64,000 nt of DNA from Streptomyces sp. NBC_00273 (GCF_036178145.1 NZ_CP108067.1:3720001-3784000), one strand, 5' to 3'; shown: positions 52,302 through 59,910, counted from the first letter of the stretch. Translations and numbers: made by a program. Notes: generated by a model not told the origin, from the sequence alone.

Positions 52302-52874
52302 ATGGTGAACCTCACGCGCATCTACACCCGTACCGGCGACAAGGGCACGACCGCCCTGGGCGACATGAGCCGCACCGCCAAGACCGACCTGCGGATCTCC
52401 GCGTACGCCGACGCCAACGAGGCCAACGCGGCCATCGGGACGGCGATCGCGCTCGGCGGGCTGTCGGCGGACGTGGTGAAGGTCCTGGTCCGCGTGCAGA
52501 ACGACCTGTTCGACGTCGGCGCGGACCTGTGCACCCCGGTGGTCGAGAACCCGGAGTACCCGCCGCTGCGCGTGGAGCAGTTCTACGTGGACAAGCTGGA
52601 GGCGGACTGCGACCTCTTCCTCGAGCAGGTGGAGAAGCTGCGCAGCTTCATCCTCCCCGGCGGCACCCCCGGCGCGGCCCTGCTCCACCAGGCTTGCACC
52701 GTGGTCCGGCGCGCCGAGCGTTCGACCTGGGCGGCGCTGGAGGTGCACGGCGAGGTGATGAACCCGCTGACCGCCACCTACCTGAACCGACTGTCCGACC
52801 TCCTGTTCATCCTGGCCCGGGTGGCCAACAAGGAGGTCGGGGACGTGCTGTGGGTGCCGGGCGGCGAGCGCTGA
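52302..52874 (+). CDS. Cob(I)alamin adenosyltransferase, PduO type
   Basis: A 190-residue ATP:cob(I)alamin adenosyltransferase that makes coenzyme B12. TRTGDKGTTALGD is the conserved ATP-binding N-terminus, RSFILPGGTPGAALLHQACTVVRRAER the central motif, and LNRLSDLLFILAR the C-terminal signature. The ATG at 52302 is in the usual position. It supplies adenosylcobalamin to mutases such as IcmA; the mutase-maintenance gene meaB is also in the window. A hairpin terminator follows, then the insertion. Confidence 0.94.
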   Translation: MVNLTRIYTRTGDKGTTALGDMSRTAKTDLRISAYADANEANAAIGTAIALGGLSADVVKVLVRVQNDLFDVGADLCTPVVENPEYPPLRVEQFYVDKLEADCDLFLEQVEKLRSFILPGGTPGAALLHQACTVVRRAERSTWAALEVHGEVMNPLTATYLNRLSDLLFILARVANKEVGDVLWVPGGER

Positions 52875-52891
52875 GCGGATGTCCGGCCGGG

Positions 52892-52916
52892 CACCCCGGG
52901 CTCACGGCCCGGGGTG
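52892..52916 (+). terminator. Terminator of the adenosyltransferase gene
   Basis: Perfect 9-bp arms CACCCCGGG / CCCGGGGTG with a CTCACGG loop, followed at 52933 by the left target-site copy of the insertion sequence. Confidence 0.78.
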
Positions 52917-52946
52917 ACCGGCCCGACCGGGCCTAGTAGGGCTTTG

Positions 52947-53078
52947 TTAGGTGCTGTCGTAGGGCTGCCATGGGGTGGGTTGTCGGCAGGTGGGGCATGT
53001 GCCGGTCCAGGTGGCGATGAGGTGTTGGAGGAGGTCCAGGGCCTGGTAGAGGGTCAGGCCCTGGCAGGGGCTTTTGGG
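52947..53078 (-). other. -1 frame extension of the transposase with slippery heptamer
   Basis: From CCCAAAA (53078-53072 on the minus strand) the -1 frame stays open for 41 codons to TAA inside the left terminal repeat, and reads SPCQGLTLYQALDLLQHL onward. This is the expected C-terminal end of IS701-type transposases. Confidence 0.65.
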
Positions 53079-54262
53079 CAGGTCCGCTGTTCGGTGAGGA
53101 ACAGGTGGGCGGCGGTGACGAGGGTGACGTGGTGGTGCCAGCCGGTGAACGAGCGGCCCTCGAAGTGGTCCAGGCCCAGAGCGGTCTTGAGCTCGCGGTA
53201 GTCGTGCTCGATCCGCCAGCGTGACTTCGCCAGGCGGACAAGGTCCTTGGCCGGGATGTCGGCGGGCAGGTTCGAGATCCAGTACTTCACCGGCTCCGCT
53301 TCGCCGTCGGGCCACTGGGCGATCAACCAGGCGAGGGGGATCGTTCCGTCGGCGGCGGGTTTGGGCCGACGGCCCGCGAGGCGGACTCGCAGGAGCACGA
53401 AGTGCGAGCTCATTGCCGCTTTCGATCCCTTGCGCCAGGTCAGCGTGCGTCCCGCCCGTCGGCCGGCGGCCAGCACGTGGTCGCGTAAGGAGAGGGGCCG
53501 GGTGCGGTAGCGGGGCAGCGGCCTGGGCCCCAGCCCGCCGTATGCGGGCTGGTGTGGTTCGGCCTCCTCGCCGTGGGCGGTCATCTCCGCTTTCACCTGC
53601 AGGACGTAGGCCAGTCCCCGGTCTTCGAGGCCGTGGCGGAAGTCCGCGTTCGCGCCGTAGCCGGAGTCCGCAACCAGTGCGGCGGGCCGCAGACCGATGC
53701 CGTCGAGTTCATCGAGCATGTCCAGCGCGAGCTGCCGCTTGGGGCGGTGGTGCTCGGTATCGGGAATCTTGCAGGCTCGCCTGCGGGCCTCGGCTTCCGG
53801 GCTGTCCCAGCTCGCAGGTAGGAACAGGCGCCAGGACAGCGGGCAGGAGGCCATGTCCGTGGCGGCGTGGACACTGACGCCGATCTGACAGTTGCCGACC
53901 TTGCCCAGGGTGCCCGAGTACTGGCGGGCCACCCCGGGCGAGGCGGTGCCGTCCTTGGGGAACCCGGTGTCGTCCACGACCCAGACCTCGGGCTGCACCG
54001 CGGCCACGGCCCGCCATGCGAGCCGGGCTCTCACGTCCTCGACCGGCCAGCTCGAGGACGTCATGAACTGCTGCAACCGCTGGTGATCGATACCGAGGCG
54101 TTCGGCCATCGGCTGCATCGACTTCCGCCGGCCGTCCAGCAACAGCCCCCGCACATACAGCAAGCCCTTCTCACGCTGGTCCCGCCGCACCAGCGGCGCG
54201 AACACCTCGGAGACGAACTCCTCCAACCGGACCCGAACCGCAGCAAGCTCCCCAGCCCTCAT
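53054..54262 (-). CDS. IS701-family DDE transposase
   Basis: A 402-residue reading frame from ATG 54262. Catalytic residues are visible as D in WVVDDTGFPKDG, D in LVADSGYGANADF, and E in RWRIEHDYRELKTALGLDHFEG. The frame ends early after LFLTEQRTCPKAPARA. The family's usual last section (GLTLYQALDLLQHL, then the zinc-knuckle-like CPTCRQP) continues in the -1 frame to TAA 52947-52949. The switch would happen on a slippery C-CCA-AAA heptamer (53072-53078). The sequence may therefore be a programmed frameshift gene or a simple indel mutant. A longer TTG start at 54298 is possible. Confidence 0.85.
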   Translation of the reverse strand: MRAGELAAVRVRLEEFVSEVFAPLVRRDQREKGLLYVRGLLLDGRRKSMQPMAERLGIDHQRLQQFMTSSSWPVEDVRARLAWRAVAAVQPEVWVVDDTGFPKDGTASPGVARQYSGTLGKVGNCQIGVSVHAATDMASCPLSWRLFLPASWDSPEAEARRRACKIPDTEHHRPKRQLALDMLDELDGIGLRPAALVADSGYGANADFRHGLEDRGLAYVLQVKAEMTAHGEEAEPHQPAYGGLGPRPLPRYRTRPLSLRDHVLAAGRRAGRTLTWRKGSKAAMSSHFVLLRVRLAGRRPKPAADGTIPLAWLIAQWPDGEAEPVKYWISNLPADIPAKDLVRLAKSRWRIEHDYRELKTALGLDHFEGRSFTGWHHHVTLVTAAHLFLTEQRTCPKAPARA

Positions 54263-54318
54263 ACCAACCAGCGAACTACCAGACACCCAACGTGACAAGA
54301 CCAGCTAACAAAGCACTA

Positions 54319-54486
54319 CTAGGTCCTGTCGTCAAAGTGGCGTCGGCCGAGTCCGCGGCGTCCGGTGCCGTGCATCGCAAGGCGGAGGGGCGCCCGTGTA
54401 CTGGACGTACTCGGGTGCCCCGACAACGCGGCCAGGTGCGGTGCCGGGCGTCGCGGGCCCGACGGGACTTTGACGACAGGGCCTAG
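54319..54486. mobile_element. MITE of about 160 bp with CTAG ends
   Basis: It has no gene. The terminal inverted repeats start GTCCTGTCGTCAAAGT at 54323 and GCCCTGTCGTCAAAGT (complement) at 54482, near-identical over 22 bp with three mismatches, bounded by CTAG on both sides. The interior folds as one long imperfect hairpin including a GGGGCGCCCG/CGGGTGCCCC stem. The same TIR type is known to me from other Streptomyces genomes. It needs a transposase supplied in trans. Confidence 0.82.
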
Positions 54487-55061
54487 TGCTCGGACCGGGC
54501 GAGGTCGCGTTCTTCGGCGGCGTCCGGGACGGCCGGTGCCTTGCTCGGCCAGATCGTGTACGCCGCGGCGACCAGGGCGTGGATCCCGACCGCCCGCAGG
54601 GCGCCGAACTGCCAGCCCTGCAGCGAGCTGACGTCGCCCGCGTCGCCCACGTACCAGATCGCCGCCTGGAGCAGGCCGAGGGCAACGGCTGCGCCGAGGA
54701 CGGTGCGGGCCCACAGCTTCCACTCGTGGACGGCCCGCGCCCTTCCGTAGCCGGCGCCGGCCGGCTTGGGCCCGCCGGCCAGGCGGTACGCGGCGTGCCC
54801 GTCGAGCCACTTGATCGTGTAATGGCCGTAGGCCACGGTGTAGCCGATGTAGAGCGCGGCGAGACCGTGCTTCCAGTCCGGTTCCGCGCCGTTCTTGAGG
54901 TCGACCGTGGTGACGACCAGCAGGATCAGCTCCATCAGCGGCTCGCACAGCAGGACCGCCGCGCCCAGCCTGGGCATCTTCGCGAGGTAGCGCAGGGCCA
55001 GGCCGGCGGCCAGCAGTACCCAGAAGCCGACCTCGCAGGCGATGATCAGCGCGACGATCAT
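54483..55061 (-). CDS. Hypothetical membrane protein
   Basis: A 192-residue inner membrane protein with five or more helices: MIVALIIACEVGFWVLLAAGLALRYL, LGAAVLLCEPLMELILLVVTTV, HGLAALYIGYTVAYGHYTIKW, LWARTVLGAAVALGLLQAAIWYV and ALRAVGIHALVAAAYTIW. A short charged tail (AAEERDLARSEH) ends at TAG (54483-54485), which is part of the CTAG at the MITE end. The insertion has therefore set or trimmed this C-terminus. GGAGAG six bases upstream supports ATG 55061. The function is unknown. Confidence 0.82.
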   Translation of the reverse strand: MIVALIIACEVGFWVLLAAGLALRYLAKMPRLGAAVLLCEPLMELILLVVTTVDLKNGAEPDWKHGLAALYIGYTVAYGHYTIKWLDGHAAYRLAGGPKPAGAGYGRARAVHEWKLWARTVLGAAVALGLLQAAIWYVGDAGDVSSLQGWQFGALRAVGIHALVAAAYTIWPSKAPAVPDAAEERDLARSEH

Positions 55062-55167
55062 GGGACTCTCCGTCCGCTCGGGTTCTCCGTTCCCTTCTAG
55101 GCTCCCGTCCGGCCGGACCCGATACGTCGTCTGCACTGACCATGTGGGCCTGCATCGTTCGATGTAC

Positions 55168-55197
55168 CCGTACCTCGGCCTCTGCGCCGAGGTACGG
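55168..55197. promoter_or_regulatory. Perfect hairpin upstream of chiS
   Basis: Arms CCGTACCTCGGC and GCCGAGGTACGG (12 bp each, 6-nt loop) end 28 bp before the chiS GTG. Either an operator or an RNA hairpin in the leader. Confidence 0.55.
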
Positions 55198-55225
55198 AGG
55201 CCCGCGCACCCTGTTGGATGGGACC

Positions 55226-56410
55226 GTGACCCAGAAGAGCCCTCGCCCCCACCGTGACGACGTCCTCTTGGCAGTGGTCAGCACGGCCGCGGGCCTGGCC
55301 TTCTGGTCGCTCGGCGTCTACAGCAGCCCCGGCCGGGGCTTCCTGCCGGCCTGGGCGGCCCTGGTGCCGCTCGTGGCCCTCGGCGCGATGGAGCTGCTGC
55401 GCCGCACCAGGCCGAACCTGACCCTGGCCGTCGGCACCGTCGGGGTGATCGCCGACCAGTTCACGGTCGGTAGCCTCGCCACCGTCGTGATCTTCACCGA
55501 CCTGATGTACGCCGCCGTCGTGTACGGAAAGCCGGCCACGGCCCGGCGACTCCTGGTCGGCACCGGCCTGGTCACCATCGTGGTCACCCTCGCTTCGCTG
55601 GCCTGGCTGCGCACCCCGCAGGCCCTGCTGCTGGGCGCGATCACCGGCATCGTGAGCTTCGGCCCGGCCCTGACCGGCGCCACCCTGCGCAACCACCGCG
55701 AGGCCGCCGAAGCGGCCCGGCTGCGTGCCGAGCAGACCGCGCGGTTGGCCGAGATGGACCGCAGCCAGGCCGTGGCCGCCGAGCGCGCCCGGATGGCCCG
55801 GGAACTGCACGACATGGTGGCCAACCACCTCTCCGCCATCGCCATCCACTCCACCGCCGCGCTCTCCATCGACACCGCCGCGACCAGCCGGGACGCGCTC
55901 GGGGTGATCCGCGAGAACAGCGTGCAGGGGCTGGCCGAAATGCGCCGACTGATCGGGCTGCTGCGGGACGCCGGCGGCGACAAGGAACCCGTCGCGGTTC
56001 CCTCGCTGGACGGCCTCGACGCCCTGATCGAGCAGGCCGGAACCAACGGCTCGGCGAGCGGGCTGACGTTCGTACTGCACGACGAGCGGCCCTCCGGGGA
56101 GCCGGCGGCGGCGCCCGTGGAGCTGGCGGCGTACCGGATCGTCCAGGAGTCGCTGACCAATGCCCTCAAGCACGCCGCCCCGGGCACCGTCACGGTCCGC
56201 GTGGCGCACGCCGACGGACTGCTGACCGTGGTGGTGGACTCGCCCTACGGGAACCGCCCCGGGCCCCGCGCGCCCGGCTCGGGCGCAGGGCTGATCGGCA
56301 TGCGGGAGCGGGCGGAGCTGCTGGGCGGGGAGTTCACGGCGGGGCGGTCCGGTGCGGTGTGGCAGGTACGGGCGACACTGCCCGCGGAGGAGAAGGCGGT
56401 GGAGGAATGA
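55226..56410 (+). CDS. chiS: Sensor histidine kinase of the chitinase locus (ChiS-like)
   Basis: A 394-residue kinase of the NarL-partner (HisKA_3) type. The N-terminal ~150 residues hold about five or six membrane helices (LAVVSTAAGLAFWSLGVYS to LLVGTGLVTIVVTLASLAWL), with little outside domain. The dimerisation helix has H195 in MARELH195DMVANHLSAI, the phosphorylation site. The ATPase domain is at the end (QESLTNALKHAAPGTVTVRV, GAGLIGMRERAELLGG). GTG 55226 has GGATGGGA upstream. ATGA overlap couples it to chiR; chiC follows. The naming rests on this position before the chitinase. Confidence 0.88.
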   Translation: MTQKSPRPHRDDVLLAVVSTAAGLAFWSLGVYSSPGRGFLPAWAALVPLVALGAMELLRRTRPNLTLAVGTVGVIADQFTVGSLATVVIFTDLMYAAVVYGKPATARRLLVGTGLVTIVVTLASLAWLRTPQALLLGAITGIVSFGPALTGATLRNHREAAEAARLRAEQTARLAEMDRSQAVAAERARMARELHDMVANHLSAIAIHSTAALSIDTAATSRDALGVIRENSVQGLAEMRRLIGLLRDAGGDKEPVAVPSLDGLDALIEQAGTNGSASGLTFVLHDERPSGEPAAAPVELAAYRIVQESLTNALKHAAPGTVTVRVAHADGLLTVVVDSPYGNRPGPRAPGSGAGLIGMRERAELLGGEFTAGRSGAVWQVRATLPAEEKAVEE

Positions 56411-57060
56411 CCGTTCGGGTGGTGGTGGCGGAAGATCAGGGCGCGGTCCGGGCCGGGCTGGTGCTCATCCTGCGCAGCGCGGGCGACGTGGAGGTGGTGG
56501 GCGAGGCGGGCGACGGCGAGGAAGCGGTGCGCCTGGCCCGGGAGCTACGGCCGGATCTCGTCCTCATGGACGTGCAGATGCCTCGGCTCGACGGGGTGTC
56601 CGCGACCCGTCAGGTGGTCTCGGAGGGCCTGGCCGACGTCCTGGTGCTGACCACCTTCGACCTCGACGAGTACGTCTTCGGGGCGCTGCGGGCGGGGGCC
56701 GCGGGCTTCCTGCTGAAGAACGCGGACGCCGCGGAGCTGATCGAGGCGGTACGGACCGTCGCGCGCGGGGAGGGCCTGATCGCCCCGGCGGTGACCAGGC
56801 GGCTGATCGCGGAGTTCGCGGCGCCCCGCCCGGCGCGGCCCGCCCCGGCGCCGGAGCGGGCCGCGGCGGTCGCCTCCCTCACCCGGCGGGAGCGGGAGGT
56901 GCTGAGCGCGCTGGGCGAGGGCCTGTCGAACGCGGAGATCGCGGCGCGGCTGGAGATGGCGGAGGCGACGGCCAAGACGCACGTCAGCAGGCTGCTCGGC
57001 AAGCTGGAGTTGCGCAGCAGACTCCAAGCGGCAGTACTGGCACAGGAGTTGGGGATATAG
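56407..57060 (+). CDS. chiR: NarL/LuxR-type response regulator (ChiR-like)
   Basis: A 217-residue response regulator. The receiver has D55 in LVLMD55VQMPRLDG and the conserved T in VLTTFDLDE. The linker is Ala/Pro-rich, and the LuxR helix-turn-helix is LTRREREVLSALGEGLSNAEIAARLEMAEATAKTHVSRLLGKLELR. It would be phosphorylated by the upstream kinase and bind in front of chiC, where two 12-bp repeats occur. That target is inference. Confidence 0.92.
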   Translation: MTVRVVVAEDQGAVRAGLVLILRSAGDVEVVGEAGDGEEAVRLARELRPDLVLMDVQMPRLDGVSATRQVVSEGLADVLVLTTFDLDEYVFGALRAGAAGFLLKNADAAELIEAVRTVARGEGLIAPAVTRRLIAEFAAPRPARPAPAPERAAAVASLTRREREVLSALGEGLSNAEIAARLEMAEATAKTHVSRLLGKLELRSRLQAAVLAQELGI

Positions 57061-57076
57061 GCGCGCAGCGGCGCAC

Positions 57077-57118
57077 CGGTCTGGACCTCTTGACGGTTGG
57101 TCCAGACCTTTCTACGCT
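57077..57118 (+). promoter_or_regulatory. chiC promoter with paired 12-bp repeats
   Basis: TTGACG (57090-57095) and TACGCT (57113-57118) are spaced by 17 bp. Two direct repeats, CGGTCTGGACCT (57077-57088) and TGGTCCAGACCT (57098-57109), flank the -35. The second matches the 12-bp repeat reported for Streptomyces chitinase promoters and resembles DasR sites. Confidence 0.78.
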
Positions 57119-57232
57119 CGCCGCAACACTGTGGTGAGCGTGCCATGACAAAGCGTGCTCACGGGCGGCGCAGGTCCCACCCCCATGTCGTAGTCGGCCC
57201 CACGACCGCGACGGACCTACGGAGGATCACCC

Positions 57233-59086
57233 TTGAGCACAGCATCCCCACCCCGCACCAGGCGCACCCGGCTCTTCCACCGCGTCGCGGCGATCGTGGC
57301 CGCGCTCGCCCTGCCCGTCACCGGCCTCGTCGCACTGGCCGGACCGGCCCAGGCAGCCGCCTCCGCGACGGCGACGTACACCAAGGTCTCCGACTGGGGC
57401 TCCGGCTTCGAGGGCAAGTGGGTGGTGAAGAACACCGGCACCACCACCCTCAGCAGCTGGACCGTGGAGTGGGACTACCCGGCGGGCACCTCGGTCACCT
57501 CCGCCTGGGACGCCACCGTCACCGGCTCGGGCACCCACTGGACCGCCAAGAACCTCGGCTGGAACGGCAGCCTCGCCCCCGGCGCGAGCGCCAGCTTCGG
57601 CTTCAACGGCGCCGGCGGCGGCGCCCCGAGCGGGTGCAAGATCAACGGCGCCTCCTGCGACGGCGGCACCCAGCCCGGCGACGCTCCCCCCACCGCTCCC
57701 GGCACCCCCACCGCGAGCAACGTCGCCGACACCTCGCTCACCTTGACCTGGACGCCGGCCACCGACGACAAGGGCGTCAAGAACTACGACGTCTACCGGG
57801 GCTCCGCCAAGATCGCCACGGTCACCGGGACCAGCTACGCCGACTCCGGCCTGACCAAGGGAACGACGTACACGTACAGCGTCACCGCCCGCGACACCAT
57901 CGACCAGACGGGCCCCTCCTCCGGCTCCACCACGGTCACCACGACCGGCGGGGTCATCCCCCCGGACCCGGGCGGCAAGGTCAAGCTCGGCTACTTCACC
58001 AACTGGGGCGTCTACGGCCGCAACTACCACGTGAAGAACCTGGTCACCTCCGGCACCGCGGGCAAGATCACCCACATCAACTACGCCTTCGGCAACGTCC
58101 AGAACGGCCAGTGCACCATCGGTGACGCCTACGCCGACTACGACAAGGCCTACACCGCCGACCAGAGCGTCGACGGCGTCGCCGACACCTGGGACCAGCC
58201 GCTGCGCGGCAACTTCAACCAGCTGCGCAAGCTGAAGAAGGCCTACCCGAACATCAAGATCCTGTGGTCCTTCGGCGGCTGGACCTGGTCCGGCGGCTTC
58301 CCGCAGGCCGCCGCCAACCCGACGGCCTTCGCCCAGTCCTGCTACAACCTGGTCGAGGACCCCCGCTGGGCCGACGTCTTCGACGGCATCGACCTGGACT
58401 GGGAGTACCCGAACGCCTGCGGCCTATCCTGCGACACCAGCGGAGCGGCCGCCTTCAAGAACCTGATGCAGGCGACCCGGGCCAAGTTCGGCGCGAACAA
58501 CCTGGTCACCGCGGCCATCACCGCCGACGCCTCCGACAGCGGCAAGATCGACGCGGCCGACTACGGCGGCGCCGCCCAGTACGTCGACTTCTACAACGTG
58601 ATGACCTACGACTTCTTCGGCGCCTGGGCCGCCCAGGGCCCGACAGCCCCGCACTCCCCGCTCACCTCCTACGCGGGCATCCCGCAGGCCGGCTTCAACT
58701 CGGCCGACGCCATCGCCAAGCTCAAGGCCAAGGGCGTCGCCGGCGCCAAGCTCAACCTCGGCATCGGCTTCTACGGCCGCGGCTGGACCGGAGTGACCCA
58801 GGCGGCCCCCGGCGGCACCGCCACCGGGCCCGCGCCGGGCACGTACGAGCAGGGCATCGAGGACTACAAGGTGCTCAAGACCAGCTGCCCGGCCACCGGC
58901 ACCGTCGCCGGCACGGCCTACGCCAAGTGCGGCAGCAACTGGTGGAGCTACGACACCCCCGCCACGATCGCCGGGAAGATGACCTGGGCCAAGCAGCAGG
59001 GCCTCAAGGGAGCCTTCTTCTGGGAGTTCAGCGGCGACACCGCGAACGGTGAACTCGCGAACGCGATCCACACCGGGCTGCAGTAA
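57233..59086 (+). CDS. chiC: Secreted GH18 chitinase with CBM2 and fibronectin III domains
   Basis: A 617-residue exported chitinase that cuts beta-1,4-N-acetylglucosamine chains. The signal peptide ends near GPAQA. A family 2 carbohydrate-binding module follows (residues ~43-150, WVVKNTGTTTLSSWTVEWDYPAG), then an FN3 domain (~155-240, SLTLTWTPATDDKGVKNYDVYRG). The GH18 barrel carries the active motif D384-G-I-D387-L-D389-W-E391, with E391 the catalytic acid. The start is TTG 57233, supported by GGAGG upstream. It lies behind chiS-chiR, with a promoter carrying two regulator/DasR-like repeats, and a strong terminator follows. Confidence 0.95.
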   Translation: MSTASPPRTRRTRLFHRVAAIVAALALPVTGLVALAGPAQAAASATATYTKVSDWGSGFEGKWVVKNTGTTTLSSWTVEWDYPAGTSVTSAWDATVTGSGTHWTAKNLGWNGSLAPGASASFGFNGAGGGAPSGCKINGASCDGGTQPGDAPPTAPGTPTASNVADTSLTLTWTPATDDKGVKNYDVYRGSAKIATVTGTSYADSGLTKGTTYTYSVTARDTIDQTGPSSGSTTVTTTGGVIPPDPGGKVKLGYFTNWGVYGRNYHVKNLVTSGTAGKITHINYAFGNVQNGQCTIGDAYADYDKAYTADQSVDGVADTWDQPLRGNFNQLRKLKKAYPNIKILWSFGGWTWSGGFPQAAANPTAFAQSCYNLVEDPRWADVFDGIDLDWEYPNACGLSCDTSGAAAFKNLMQATRAKFGANNLVTAAITADASDSGKIDAADYGGAAQYVDFYNVMTYDFFGAWAAQGPTAPHSPLTSYAGIPQAGFNSADAIAKLKAKGVAGAKLNLGIGFYGRGWTGVTQAAPGGTATGPAPGTYEQGIEDYKVLKTSCPATGTVAGTAYAKCGSNWWSYDTPATIAGKMTWAKQQGLKGAFFWEFSGDTANGELANAIHTGLQ

Positions 59087-59091
59087 GGACC

Positions 59092-59131
59092 GAAGCCGGG
59101 GAGACGGGTCCGCCCCCGTCTCCCCGGCTTC
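59092..59131 (+). terminator. Terminator of chiC
   Basis: Seventeen-bp perfect arms, GAAGCCGGGGAGACGGG and its complement, with a TCCGCC loop, six bases after the chiC stop. Confidence 0.9.
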
Positions 59132-59146
59132 TCAACGTCCTGCCTG

Positions 59147-59292
59147 GGCCACATTCACCCGCCCCCAGACTCCGTCCGGGGGGACCCCCGGACAACGGGC
59201 AAGGATCTTCAGGCCACATTCACCCGCCCCCAGACTTCGTCCGGGGGGACCCCCGGACAACGGGCAAGGATCTTCAGGCCACATTCACCCGT
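59147..59292. repeat. 65-bp tandem repeat between chiC and the DUF2550 gene
   Basis: Two full copies (59147-59211 and 59212-59276), differing at one base, and a third partial copy (59277-59292). The unit carries the dispersed palindromic element (CCCCCAGACTCCGTCC...). It also contains the last bases of the DUF2550 coding sequence: the partial copy is the real gene end, and the others are duplicates of it with the flanking hairpin. Confidence 0.8.
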
Positions 59293-59720
59293 TGCCCGGG
59301 AGGCGCCGCCTCCAGCCATGCGAGGAAGCCGGTCAGCGCGTCCTCGCTCATCGCCAGCTCCAGGCGGGTCCCCCGGTGGAGACAGCCGAGCACGACGGCG
59401 TCGGAGAGCAGGGCCAGCTCCTCCTCGCCCTCCGGCGCACGGCGGGCGACGACCTCGATGGAGGACCGCTCCAGCAGCCGGCGCGGGCGCGGGGAGTACG
59501 AGAACACCCGGAACCACTCGATCCGGTCACCGCTGTAGCGCGCGACCCCGTACACCCAGCCCTTGCCGGAGATGTCCGGCTCCTCGGACACCCCCCAGCG
59601 CATGCTGCAGTCGAAGGTGCCGCCGGACCGCTGGATGAGTCTGCGGCGCAACCCGAAGACAAACAGCCCGATCACCACCAGGATGACGACCAGGCCGCTC
59701 ACAAGCAGAGCGAGGAGCAT
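59274..59720 (-). CDS. DUF2550 family membrane-anchored protein
   Basis: A 148-residue protein with one N-terminal transmembrane segment (MLLALLVSGLVVILVVIGLFVFGL) and a basic stop-transfer (RRRLIQR). The soluble part reads GTFDCSMRWGVSEEPDISGKGWVYGVARYSGDRIEWFRVFSYSPRPRRLL, which fits DUF2550. ATG 59720 has GGAGG nine bases upstream; GTG 59726 is an alternative. The gene lies between chiC and the atp operon, convergent with chiC. Its last codons and stop lie in the partial third copy of the 65-bp repeat. The role is unknown; a location next to the atp genes is, from memory, conserved in actinobacteria. Confidence 0.85.
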   Translation of the reverse strand: MLLALLVSGLVVILVVIGLFVFGLRRRLIQRSGGTFDCSMRWGVSEEPDISGKGWVYGVARYSGDRIEWFRVFSYSPRPRRLLERSSIEVVARRAPEGEEELALLSDAVVLGCLHRGTRLELAMSEDALTGFLAWLEAAPPGQRVNVA

Positions 59721-59762
59721 CTTCACCGACCTCCTCGCTCATCGAATACACATGAGAAACGG

Positions 59763-59795
59763 GGGCCCCTCCCAGACGGAGTCTGGGGGAGGACC
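59763..59795 (-). repeat. Degenerate copy of the dispersed palindrome
   Basis: On the minus strand it reads CTCCCCCAGACTCCGTCTGG, matching the repeat at 30463-30488 except at one core base. It lies between the DUF2550 gene and the atp terminator. Confidence 0.6.
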
Positions 59796-59802
59796 TGCAT
59801 CG

Positions 59803-59886
59803 CCTCAGCCGCGACCCGGTCTGGAAAATTCCAGCACGGACCGCGGCTGAGGTCTGCTGAGTCCCGGAGGTCGCCCCCTGGGACTC
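59803..59886 (-). terminator. Double terminator of the atp operon
   Basis: Downstream of atpC (stop at 59911) come two stem-loops on the minus strand. The first is GAGTCCC/GGGACTC (59859-59886). The second is CCTCAGCCGCG/CGCGGCTGAGG (59803-59852), with an inner CTGGAAAATTCCAG palindrome. Confidence 0.8.
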
Positions 59887-59910
59887 GAACGATCAAACTC
59901 CGACGGGCGT

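Larger units (their letters stand above)
52937..54318 (-). mobile_element. IS701-family insertion sequence, 1,382 bp
   Basis: The ends are imperfect inverted repeats: TAGGGCTTTGTTAG on the left and TAGTGCTTTGTTAG on the right (complement), with one mismatch in 14. The flanks carry a CTAG direct repeat (52933-52936 and 54319-54322), the target duplication expected for this family. A single transposase fills the element. The right-hand CTAG is also the left end of a MITE, so the IS jumped into the edge of that MITE. Confidence 0.9.

Noticed and set aside
52947..53315. A separate 122-codon gene at the left end of the insertion sequence
   Set aside because: Its last third is the C-terminus of the transposase in the -1 frame; the rest is antisense-like filler in the wrong frame.
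59855..59900. Possible tRNA-like sequence with GGACTCGAAC
   Set aside because: Only a T-loop-like string. The surrounding arms form the atp terminator hairpins, and no acceptor or anticodon stem exists.
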